NCBI GenBank assembly: GCA_900757715.1
Contig: CAAEOZ010000237.1
Span: forward strand, 1-6,365
Direction of reading: 5' to 3'
DNA: 6,365 bases
From: an uncultured Veillonella sp.
GTDB taxonomy: Bacteria > Bacillota > Negativicutes > Veillonellales > Veillonellaceae
The notes beneath the pieces were generated by a model, which worked only from the letters and a program-made list of their open reading frames with translations, did not search any database and was not told the DNA's origin. The translations under genes and the position numbers were made by a program. The stretch's first letter is position 1. Every line of letters begins with the position of its first letter. Below are positions 1 through 6,337 of this stretch, one piece after another.

Positions 1-383
1 AGCATATCATCATCATGGCAATAAGTCACAAAAGGTGCTCTTGCCAATTCAATACCTCTATTCCAATTACCTAACATTCCTATATTTTTTTCATTCTTGT
101 AATACAAGACCTTAGGACTTTTAAATTCTTCTACAATCAATTGGTTACTAGTCGGTCCATCAGTCTGATCATTATTATCAATCACTATAATTTCATAATC
201 ACCAGTATAGTCTTGATTAATTGTTGAGCTCAATGATTTCCGAAAATAATCAGGATGATTAAACACCGGCATAATAATAGATACTTTAGGACTCTTACAA
301 TAATTTAAATTGCCCCATAACAGATTGCTCTTAATCCCTTTATAGAGGGAAAAATTATCTTTTATTTCTAATATATCTCTCAT
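1..383 (-). CDS. Family 2 glycosyltransferase, N-terminal part (runs off the left edge)
   Basis: This is the first 127 codons of a GT-A fold glycosyltransferase, expected to move a sugar from a nucleotide donor to the growing lipid-linked repeat unit at the cytoplasmic face of the membrane. After about 30 lead-in residues comes the typical first beta strand VSIIMPVFN (residues 34-42), then a QDYTGDYEIIVIDNN stretch (57-71) matching the GT2 nucleotide-binding half, then NIGMLGNWNRGIELA (100-114). It ends in HDDDM (123-127), where the DDD is the likely metal-binding DxD motif. The start at 383 is chosen because its ATG overlaps the flippase stop in an ATGA tetranucleotide, which suggests coupled translation. 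The reading frame is open to the window edge, so the acceptor-binding half is missing. Donor and acceptor sugars cannot be told from this part. The gene is AT-rich like the flippase. Confidence 0.92.
   Translation of the reverse strand, partial: MRDILEIKDNFSLYKGIKSNLLWGNLNYCKSPKVSIIMPVFNHPDYFRKSLSSTINQDYTGDYEIIVIDNNDQTDGPTSNQLIVEEFKSPKVLYYKNEKNIGMLGNWNRGIELARAPFVTYCHDDDM
380..383 (-). other. ATGA stop/start overlap coupling wzx and the glycosyltransferase
   Basis: On the minus strand the flippase TGA (382-380) and the glycosyltransferase ATG (383-381) share two bases in ATGA. No Shine-Dalgarno-like stretch is visible just upstream, so reinitiation by ribosomes ending wzx is the likely way the second gene is translated. 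That last point is inference. Confidence 0.7.
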
Positions 384-1798
384 CGGTTTATTATTTTGAA
401 AATCATTTCTTTCATAAACTCATCTCTCATTAGAAGTAAAGCACCCACATAAACCAAGGCACCTACCATACTCCAAGCTACAACACAAACAATATGATCA
501 CCATAAAAAAAGCCCTTATAGACCACTAGAGCCATTACTAGAGTTGAAACAATGGATTTGATAGGAATAAAGTCATGAAATTTTAATTTCATATACCTCA
601 TTGCAAAAATATAATGTACCAAAGTAATCACCATTTCAGCACATACCACCGAAATAGCTACACCGATATAAGAATATCTGGGGATTAAAAAGAAATTCAA
701 CACTAGATTTACTAATGCTCCAGTAACGACTGCATAATTACCATACTTTTCTTTTCTTATAGGATAAAGTATCTGTAAGCCTAAAAATGACGACCAGGGA
801 ATGATGATAAGCAAAAATGACAATATTTGCAGAACTATAACAGAAGGCAGAAATTCTTTACCGCTAAATACCAATATAATCGGTTTTGCCAAAATTACTA
901 AACCTGCTATCATAGGTAACGCTATATAATTTAACAAGTTAATAGTTTTCTTTTGCAATAAAACAGCTTCCTCTTCCTTACCGCTACCTACTAAATAAGA
1001 CATTCTCGGAATAATTGTAGAAGTCACCGCTGTAATAATAGTCATTACCAGACTCACAACTTTATTGCCTGTTGTAAAAAATCCTACAGCTTCCATTGTT
1101 CCCAAAGCACCTACCATAATACTATTTAAATTAGTATAAAGACTGACAGCTATAGTACCTAGAAATAAAGTCGAAGCTCCCCTAGTATGTTTCCAACAAT
1201 CAACTAAAGAAAAGCGAAGTTTTACATATTTATTAATCCGAATCAGATTTAATATATTATTACCACAAGTTCCTACAATTGAAAGTATAGCATAAGCCAG
1301 TAAATCAGACTTGTCATGAACAAAAATAAAAAGCCCAACTATTGAAACAACTTTTATTATCAGACTTCGAACTGTAATATACCTAAAATCTTCTATACCT
1401 TGGTAAAACCAGTCAAAACTGATACAGCTCATCAAAACCGATAATCCTATAATAAAATAAAGCAATAAATATTCTCCACTAATCAATAATGCCACCACAG
1501 AATATGCTAGATAAACAATAAAGGTTGCTATTACATTAGCAGTAAATATTGAATTTACAATATTGCCAAATTCTTCAAGTTTATCCTTTACATTTGCTAT
1601 TTCACGTACCCCATATATAGGAAATCCCAATGAGGCAAATAATGTAAAATAGGCTGCAATGGCTGTGACATAATTAAATAGTCCAATAGTGTCTGGACCT
1701 AACACACGAGATACATAAGGAAAAGTAACCAAAGGGAAAACTAAGTTACTTCCTACCCGTACAGAATTCCAAAAAATATTTTTTTTTAATGAAGTCAT
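380..1798 (-). CDS. wzx: Wzx-type polysaccharide repeat-unit flippase
   Basis: A 472-residue, almost wholly hydrophobic protein of the polysaccharide biosynthesis / MATE-like (MOP) exporter superfamily. It is expected to flip undecaprenyl-diphosphate-linked repeat units across the inner membrane. By eye about 14 membrane segments can be placed, near residues 11-31, 41-62, 84-106, 109-127, 145-161, 165-186, 211-231, 245-265, 288-311, 318-346, 354-373, 376-398, 413-430 and 435-457. The N-terminus has the usual Wzx look: a short basic start, then NSVRVGSNLVFPLVTFPYVS (11-30) followed by RVLGPDTIGLFNYV. Length is normal for the family. It starts 13 bases after the FAD gene with no clear ribosome-binding site, and its TGA overlaps the next gene's ATG. 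A run of nine A lies at codons 4-7. The gene is clearly more AT-rich than rfbF/rfbG. Wzx proteins diverge strongly, so the repeat unit cannot be inferred. The wzx symbol is given by family and context. Confidence 0.9.
   Translation of the reverse strand: MTSLKKNIFWNSVRVGSNLVFPLVTFPYVSRVLGPDTIGLFNYVTAIAAYFTLFASLGFPIYGVREIANVKDKLEEFGNIVNSIFTANVIATFIVYLAYSVVALLISGEYLLLYFIIGLSVLMSCISFDWFYQGIEDFRYITVRSLIIKVVSIVGLFIFVHDKSDLLAYAILSIVGTCGNNILNLIRINKYVKLRFSLVDCWKHTRGASTLFLGTIAVSLYTNLNSIMVGALGTMEAVGFFTTGNKVVSLVMTIITAVTSTIIPRMSYLVGSGKEEEAVLLQKKTINLLNYIALPMIAGLVILAKPIILVFSGKEFLPSVIVLQILSFLLIIIPWSSFLGLQILYPIRKEKYGNYAVVTGALVNLVLNFFLIPRYSYIGVAISVVCAEMVITLVHYIFAMRYMKLKFHDFIPIKSIVSTLVMALVVYKGFFYGDHIVCVVAWSMVGALVYVGALLLMRDEFMKEMIFKIINR
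1779..1787. repeat. Nine-base homopolymer (A9 on the coding strand) at the start of wzx
   Basis: The plus strand shows nine T in a row, which is nine A in the flippase coding strand spanning codons 4-7 (Leu-Lys-Lys-Asn). The frame is intact here. A slip of one base would stop the flippase almost at once. Such runs also arise by chance in AT-rich DNA. Confidence 0.6.
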
Positions 1799-1811
1799 AA
1801 AGCAAATACAA

Positions 1812-3101
1812 CTATGCCTTCAAATTTAATCCACTCATCAAACTCTGATCACTCCACAGATATCCCCATTTTCCAAATCTCCCAATCGTTTCAATACCAA
1901 GGGAAAAAAGGTAATCACGGACAGTCTTACGGGCTTCATAAATATTATGATCAAAAATGACATTGGCGTATGGTTCGAAACGGATATCAGTAAAAAGGAT
2001 ATCTTCTTGTTTTAAAATGTTTAAAGAAACAAGTTTTCCCACTGAACGTGCCAACAGCTCTTCCCGGGTATATTCATTACGGTTACAATACACTTCCATC
2101 TGAAGTGAGGAACAACCTTCGGGAACATTGTCGGGCGACTTCAAGGAAGGTGAGTAGACGCGAGCAGGAAGAATATCCTCATCATAAATGTACCACCAAA
2201 GATAAGGAGGGATATTCTTCGTCTTCAGTCCGACCGATATCTGATAACCACAGGTACAGTGTAACCGTGCAACTGCATTGCAAACATCAACAGGAACGTT
2301 TTTCAGCATCTTAATTACCTCAGGAAGCGGAAGACTGCTAATCAAACGGTCAAATTGATATTCATCGCCTTTTGATGTACGAAGAAGACGATTCTCTACA
2401 TCTATCGATATGACCTGTTGGTTATAACGAATATCCTGGTTTTCTACCAAAGCAGACAAAAACTGCTTAAACCCACCTTTTCGTGGATAACGCATCTCCT
2501 TACTATAATAGGTTACAGGAGTTTCGGATGTATTGCACCCCTGTATCACTTCTTCAACGGAAGGCTGGTATAAACGGCTTCCTTCCCGGCTGCCCATCCA
2601 TCTTGTTTCCAAATCCTTTGCCTCAGTCATCCAATATTTCTTAGTATAAGGAATCGGGAAATGTTCTGCAAAAAAATGACCGAATTGAAGCCGTAACCAT
2701 TGGTCGTAATTTTGTATCTGAGAAGAGTCAATATCTGTCGGACGGGATAAAAAATCTCTTACTACGGCATCCTTCATCTTCTGACTGAGCGGATAAAGAT
2801 TATTTTGGGCCGGATGCTTTATCCATATTCCCTGATAAAGATTATATGCATTAGGAACATGTCTGAATACATCTCCGGCTCCATCCATAAAGATTCTATT
2901 TACTTGTTCATCTTTAGCAAAGGAAAAATGAACAAAACGGTCAAAACGGAAACCGTCAATGGTAAAGTTACCGCAAAGACCTCCATAAGTAGTATCCTTT
3001 TCCAAAACTACAGTCTGCTGACCATTGCAAGATAATTTGTATGCAGCTCCAAGACCGGATATTCCAGCACCAAGGATTAGAACGGGATTATTCATTTTCA
3101 T
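1812..3101 (-). CDS. FAD-dependent amine-oxidase/UDP-galactopyranose-mutase-like protein; possible nucleotide-sugar mutase
   Basis: A 429-residue flavoprotein of the superfamily that holds protoporphyrinogen oxidase (HemY), amine oxidases and UDP-galactopyranose mutase. The N-terminal Rossmann fold is clear: LILGAGISGLGAAYKL (8-23, GxGxxG), the ribose-binding acid in VVLEK (31-35), and a GG pair (40-41) before LCGNF. Other landmarks are YPLSQKMKDAV (103-113), PYTKKYWMTEAKDLETRW (151-168), YPRKGGFKQFLSAL (205-218) and a C-terminal FAD motif GRFGKWGYLWSDQ (407-419). That last motif resembles, from memory, the GRxGxYxYLD end of UDP-galactopyranose mutases. No signal peptide or membrane segment is seen. 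The start at 3101 overlaps the reductase gene by 14 bases; an ATG at 3095 (overlap 8) is equally possible. Close coupling to a CDP-sugar reductase and placement in a polysaccharide operon argue against haem synthesis. A pyranose/furanose mutase or a sugar oxidoreductase fits better. Fold is secure; substrate is inferred. Confidence 0.85.
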   Translation of the reverse strand: MKMNNPVLILGAGISGLGAAYKLSCNGQQTVVLEKDTTYGGLCGNFTIDGFRFDRFVHFSFAKDEQVNRIFMDGAGDVFRHVPNAYNLYQGIWIKHPAQNNLYPLSQKMKDAVVRDFLSRPTDIDSSQIQNYDQWLRLQFGHFFAEHFPIPYTKKYWMTEAKDLETRWMGSREGSRLYQPSVEEVIQGCNTSETPVTYYSKEMRYPRKGGFKQFLSALVENQDIRYNQQVISIDVENRLLRTSKGDEYQFDRLISSLPLPEVIKMLKNVPVDVCNAVARLHCTCGYQISVGLKTKNIPPYLWWYIYDEDILPARVYSPSLKSPDNVPEGCSSLQMEVYCNRNEYTREELLARSVGKLVSLNILKQEDILFTDIRFEPYANVIFDHNIYEARKTVRDYLFSLGIETIGRFGKWGYLWSDQSLMSGLNLKA

Positions 3102-3999
3102 ATGTCTTCATATCTTCATGCAATATCCTGATACCTTCCTTCAAGGAGATGGACGCCTTCCATCCCAGCAAAGTGATGTTCCTATTTATAGGAGCCACGG
3201 CATACATGGCATCAGAAGGAGAATACGGGCGGCCGCCCCAATTTGCTTTTACGGGACGGTTCCAGACTGACTCTATCATATCCGCCACTCCGCGTAACGA
3301 ATGCCCCTCACCTGTTCCAAGATGAAACTGGTAATAGCTGTCTTTCAAGTTATCCAAGGAAAGGATTAATGTATAAAAGAAATCTGCTATATCATCAACA
3401 TGTATGAAGTCAAGTACCTGGTTACCCGGAGAAAAATCCACGGGCTTTTCCGCCTTTACCGCATCGACCAGATAATCAATCACCTTCTTGCTTGAATTAT
3501 ACCGCCCATAGGGAGAGTAGACTACCACATTAATCCAATTCCAACATGACTGTGCCTGATAATACCTTATAATAGGGCGTACCGCTGTTTTGGTAGCGGA
3601 ATAAAGATTATTGGGCAAATATTCACCCGCGCCATTTAAAAATTCAGTAAATGTACCTATATTAATGAAGTGGCTACAGGAAGTATGGGAAACTGCTTCA
3701 AGCAAGTGGGTGGTAAACAGGATATTTGATCCAATCAGTTTTTCTATGGACATATCATCCCTTCTTGCAGTAAAGAAAGTTGCCATATGGATGACAACAT
3801 CAGGAGAATAACCGATAACCTGCTTGCACCATTCGCCCTCTGTCGTAGCAATTATTTCCAAGCAAAGACCAGGAAACATGCTTTCTGCTTTCTGTCTGTC
3901 CCTTACCAACAGACAAATATCTGTCAATGAATGACTGAACAGATAAGGAATCAGTGTCCTACCTACAAATCCGGTAGCTCCTGTAATCAATATCTTCAT
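3088..3999 (-). CDS. Extended SDR nucleotide-sugar 4-ketoreductase/epimerase (CDP-abequose/paratose synthase type)
   Basis: A 303-residue NAD(P)-dependent epimerase/dehydratase-family enzyme of the extended short-chain dehydrogenase/reductase class. It shows the cofactor motif GATGFVG (7-13), the HMA strand end (71-73), a Thr in the INIGTF loop (112-117) and the catalytic pair Tyr133/Lys137 in YSATK. Also present are a YSPYGRY substrate-side loop (161-167), DFIHVDDIADF (197-207) and a C-terminal substrate domain with GGRPYSPSDAMY (255-266). Overall it looks like the CDP-abequose/CDP-paratose synthases that reduce the 4-keto group of CDP-6-deoxy sugars. Placed after a CDP-glucose dehydratase and an epimerase, it most likely performs the last reduction of a CDP-6-deoxy-4-ketohexose. 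No 3-dehydrase is present here, so abequose or paratose themselves are unlikely products. It starts 13 bases after the epimerase gene. The stereochemistry of the product cannot be read from the sequence. Confidence 0.85.
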   Translation of the reverse strand: MKILITGATGFVGRTLIPYLFSHSLTDICLLVRDRQKAESMFPGLCLEIIATTEGEWCKQVIGYSPDVVIHMATFFTARRDDMSIEKLIGSNILFTTHLLEAVSHTSCSHFINIGTFTEFLNGAGEYLPNNLYSATKTAVRPIIRYYQAQSCWNWINVVVYSPYGRYNSSKKVIDYLVDAVKAEKPVDFSPGNQVLDFIHVDDIADFFYTLILSLDNLKDSYYQFHLGTGEGHSLRGVADMIESVWNRPVKANWGGRPYSPSDAMYAVAPINRNITLLGWKASISLKEGIRILHEDMKTYENE

Positions 4000-4012
4000 A
4001 AAGCTACAATGT

Positions 4013-4444
4013 TTAAAATTTATAGTCTATCGCCTCCAGCTCCATCCGGCTTGCTTCCGAAGGATCATGAGGTTCAGGTATAATATCCATCAGCATGGAT
4101 ATGCCCTCCCCCTCTCCATAAAAAGCCATCCATAGTCCGGGAGCTACAGTAAGCCGCTGATAGCAGCTTTCAGGTGACAGGGTTATTTCTTCAAACTGCC
4201 CACAGGTGGGACTGCCCTCACGGTCATCATAAATTACGAACTTGACAGCACCGACGGGCACAACCAGATTCAAAGTCATGCGGTTATGGCGTTTCCAGCC
4301 TTTGGCTGCACCGTGTTCTATCTGTGAGAAATAAGCCTCACCAAATCCGACATAACCTTCATCAGTAGATTTTAAAGCATGATAAATATCCCCTTTGGGT
4401 ACGACAATATGCTTCAGGGGATGAACTGTCACTCCTTCCATCAT
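4013..4444 (-). CDS. RmlC-like cupin sugar epimerase (dTDP-4-dehydrorhamnose 3,5-epimerase related)
   Basis: A small single-domain cupin of about 143 residues, related to dTDP-4-dehydrorhamnose 3,5-epimerases but shorter than classical RmlC (about 180). Using the long-form numbering (start at 4456), it has KGDIYHALK (21-29), GFGEAYFS (37-44), KGWKRHNRMTLNLVVPVGAV (52-71), FVIYDDRE (73-80) and PGLWMAF (106-112). The His at 57 sits where RmlC keeps its catalytic His, but the classical RGLHxQ motif is replaced by KGWKRHNR. The likely job is inversion at C3, C5 or both of CDP-4-keto-6-deoxyglucose. A start at 4444 is preferred because its ATG shares a base with the rfbG stop in TAATG; an ATG at 4441 is also possible, and one at 4456 would add four residues. 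A 3,4-ketoisomerase (FdtA-type cupin) is the main alternative, but no partner aminotransferase is in the window. Confidence 0.8.
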   Translation of the reverse strand: MMEGVTVHPLKHIVVPKGDIYHALKSTDEGYVGFGEAYFSQIEHGAAKGWKRHNRMTLNLVVPVGAVKFVIYDDREGSPTCGQFEEITLSPESCYQRLTVAPGLWMAFYGEGEGISMLMDIIPEPHDPSEASRMELEAIDYKF

Positions 4445-4446
4445 TA
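4442..4446 (-). other. TAATG stop/start junction between rfbG and the epimerase
   Basis: The rfbG stop TAA (4446-4444) shares its last A with an ATG (4444-4442). A purine-rich GGGCGGA lies a few bases upstream and could act as a weak ribosome-binding site. The arrangement suggests coupled translation and decides the epimerase start used here. Confidence 0.6.
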
Positions 4447-5544
4447 TTCCGCCCATTTTAAATGTTGTGCTCCGGCAGCCCTGACATAGGAATCTATCTG
4501 GGCAGTGGTCAAGCTGTACATATCCACATTGGCATCTGTATAAAAAGCTTTGTACCAGTCAGCAATAAAATGTACACATTCCTCATAGTGCAATGTAGAA
4601 TGCCAGTCAAGATAAGCCAGTGCCTTGTCACAATTAAGCTTCAATAAAGTAGCCTCCTCGAAAGGCACATTGCCGGTCAGCCGGGCTGCCGTATTCCTAT
4701 CCAGCCCCCAAAGTTCGGCCAAATCCTGAACCAACTGAAACACAGTCTTGGTCTGCTCCGCACGAGGACCAAAGTTAAACGGTTCTCCATTCTCCACCTT
4801 TCCTTCATAAAGGTATTGTCCAAGATTGAGATAACCGCTCAATGGTTCCAATACGTGTTGCCAGGGGCGGGTAGCTTTGGGACTACGTATCTCCACCACC
4901 TCATTCCTTGAAAATGCCTTGACACAATCTACGATGATACGGTCTTTCGCCCAGTCACCACCTCCGATAACATTCCCGGCACGGGCCACTCCCAGTTTGA
5001 TATTGGGCATAGCCTGGATAAAGGATTTCCAATAACACTTGATAGTAAGTTCAGCTGCACCCTTTGAACCGGAATAGACATCCTTTCCGCCTACCGCATC
5101 TGTCTCACGATATCCCCAGATCCACTCCACGTTATCGTAAGCCTTGTCACTGGTGATAAGAACACAGGTACAATTCCATGTGATATTACGGATGGCCTCC
5201 AGCACGGAAACCGTACCTACCACATTGGTAGTGATGGTATCAAAAGGCTCCTTGTAGGAAGTAGAAACAATGGCCTGTGCAGCAAGATGAAAGATAAAGT
5301 CAGGCTTTACAGCCTGAACATAATCACTCATCTCCTCTTTATTACGGATGTCACCATAATGGTGATGGATTCTGTCGGGTAGGCCAACAACCTCGAACAT
5401 GGACGGTTGGGTAGGTATACTATTTGAATAGCCGTATACCTCCGCTCCCAGCATGAGTAACCATGCTGACAACCAGCTCCCCTTGAAACCGGTATTACCG
5501 GTTATCAATACTTTCTTTCCTCTATATACATTATTGAATGCCAT
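4444..5544 (-). CDS. rfbG: CDP-glucose 4,6-dehydratase
   Basis: A 366-residue extended SDR enzyme converting CDP-D-glucose to CDP-4-keto-6-deoxy-D-glucose with bound NAD+, the committed step of all CDP-6-deoxy and 3,6-dideoxyhexose routes. It shows GNTGFKGSWLSAWLL (16-30), which is highly characteristic of this enzyme, FHLAAQAIV (85-93), the dehydratase active-site stretch TSDKAYDN (131-138, with the Asp-Lys pair), and Tyr157/Lys161 in YSGSK. ARAGNVIGGGDWAKDR (187-202) and RPWQHVLEPLSGYL (226-239) are also family hallmarks. Length matches the family (about 360). The frame is open further upstream to an ATG at 5733, but that would add 63 residues unlike the family and lie inside rfbF. The ATG at 5544 gives the expected MAFNNVYRGKKVLITG start and has a good Shine-Dalgarno site. 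It follows rfbF by 19 bases. Also known as ddhB in Yersinia. Confidence 0.97.
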   Translation of the reverse strand: MAFNNVYRGKKVLITGNTGFKGSWLSAWLLMLGAEVYGYSNSIPTQPSMFEVVGLPDRIHHHYGDIRNKEEMSDYVQAVKPDFIFHLAAQAIVSTSYKEPFDTITTNVVGTVSVLEAIRNITWNCTCVLITSDKAYDNVEWIWGYRETDAVGGKDVYSGSKGAAELTIKCYWKSFIQAMPNIKLGVARAGNVIGGGDWAKDRIIVDCVKAFSRNEVVEIRSPKATRPWQHVLEPLSGYLNLGQYLYEGKVENGEPFNFGPRAEQTKTVFQLVQDLAELWGLDRNTAARLTGNVPFEEATLLKLNCDKALAYLDWHSTLHYEECVHFIADWYKAFYTDANVDMYSLTTAQIDSYVRAAGAQHLKWAE

Positions 5545-5549
5545 ATTTA

Positions 5550-5556
5550 TCCTTTT
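5550..5556 (-). promoter_or_regulatory. Shine-Dalgarno site of rfbG
   Basis: The minus strand reads AAAAGGA five bases before the ATG at 5544. It is the clearest ribosome-binding site in the window and supports the short rfbG start over the 63-residue N-terminal extension. Confidence 0.7.
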
Positions 5557-5563
5557 ATTTTTA

Positions 5564-6337
5564 TCATTTCCAATATTTCCAAGGTGCTTTGCCCGAAGCC
5601 AAGAGGCTCTCCAGTTTCTCCTTGTCACGCAACGTGTCCATGCACTGCCAAAAGCCATGATGCTTATAGCAGGAAAGCTGCCCCCGGGAGGCAAGCGTTT
5701 CAAGAGGTTCACGCTCCCAGGTCGTTGTGTCATTTTCTATATATTCCAATGCTCCCGGCTCCACAACCATGAAACCTCCGTTGATCCATCCCATATCATC
5801 CCGACTCTTTTCACGGAAAGACCTTATCATAGAACCGTCAATGTCCATTACTCCGAAACGACCTTCGGGAAGCACACCTGTCAACGTGACCATAGTCCCT
5901 GTCTCTTCATGAAACCGGATACATTCATTAATGTCAACATCTGATACACCATCACCGTAAGTCATAAGAAACGGCTCACCAGATATGTAATCTTTAACGC
6001 GTTTAAGACGTCCGCCCGTCATGGTATTCAAACCTGTGTCAACCACCGTCACTCTCCAGTCTTCTGTATGATCACTATGTACAGTTACTTTCCCATTGGC
6101 AGAAAAGTCGAATGTCATATCACTATTATACATATAGTAGTTGGCAAAATAATTCTTGATAACCTGTTGCTTGTATCCGCAACAGATAATAAACTCATTA
6201 TGACCAAACTTGGAATACCATTTCATGATATGCCATAGGATAGGTTTGCCACCTATCTCAATCATCGGCTTGGGCTTAAACTGGCTCTCCTCGCTAATAC
6301 GAGTACCAAAACCTCCGGCTAAAATCACTACTTTCAT
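5564..6337 (-). CDS. rfbF: Glucose-1-phosphate cytidylyltransferase
   Basis: A 257-residue nucleotidyltransferase making CDP-D-glucose from CTP and glucose 1-phosphate in the cytoplasm, the entry step to CDP-linked deoxysugars. The signature LAGGFGTRISEES (6-18) and the KPKPM motif (21-25) form the nucleotide and phosphate site. GGKPILWHIMKWYS (29-42), the metal-binding YGDGVSDVD (127-135), PEGRFGVMDID (157-167), WINGGFMV (184-191) and HGFWQCMDTLRDKEKLE (227-243) are all hallmarks of RfbF rather than the dTDP enzyme RmlA. Length is exactly in the family range (about 257). The first ATG is used because the family begins MKVVILAGG. No Shine-Dalgarno is visible; a short open frame from the window edge ends in an ATGA overlap with this start, so an upstream gene may be coupled to it. 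Also named ddhA. Its immediate partner is rfbG, 19 bases downstream. Confidence 0.98.
   Translation of the reverse strand: MKVVILAGGFGTRISEESQFKPKPMIEIGGKPILWHIMKWYSKFGHNEFIICCGYKQQVIKNYFANYYMYNSDMTFDFSANGKVTVHSDHTEDWRVTVVDTGLNTMTGGRLKRVKDYISGEPFLMTYGDGVSDVDINECIRFHEETGTMVTLTGVLPEGRFGVMDIDGSMIRSFREKSRDDMGWINGGFMVVEPGALEYIENDTTTWEREPLETLASRGQLSCYKHHGFWQCMDTLRDKEKLESLLASGKAPWKYWK

Noticed and set aside
1812..3101. Protoporphyrinogen oxidase (hemY) function for the FAD protein
   Set aside because: Superfamily likeness only; the gene is embedded in and overlaps a sugar-nucleotide operon with no haem genes.
2048..3325. Several plus-strand open frames of 76-94 codons
   Set aside because: They are antisense to the FAD gene and the reductase, overlap each other in different frames, and show no domain or ribosome-binding site.
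3088..3999. Naming the reductase as true CDP-abequose or CDP-paratose synthase (rfbJ/rfbS)
   Set aside because: Those enzymes act on a 3-deoxy intermediate made by rfbH, which is absent from the window; only the enzyme type is supported.
4013..4444. FdtA/QdtA-type 3,4-ketoisomerase
   Set aside because: The conserved HAH-type motif I associate with that family is not seen, and there is no neighbouring aminotransferase or acetyltransferase; kept only as an alternative.
5545..5733. A 63-residue N-terminal extension of rfbG starting at 5733
   Set aside because: It lies inside the rfbF coding region in another frame, has no likeness to the family, and the ATG at 5544 has a good Shine-Dalgarno site and gives the expected N-terminus.
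5453..5944. A 163-codon plus-strand open frame
   Set aside because: It is antisense to rfbF and the start of rfbG, has no recognisable domain, and its composition is what the complement of those genes gives.
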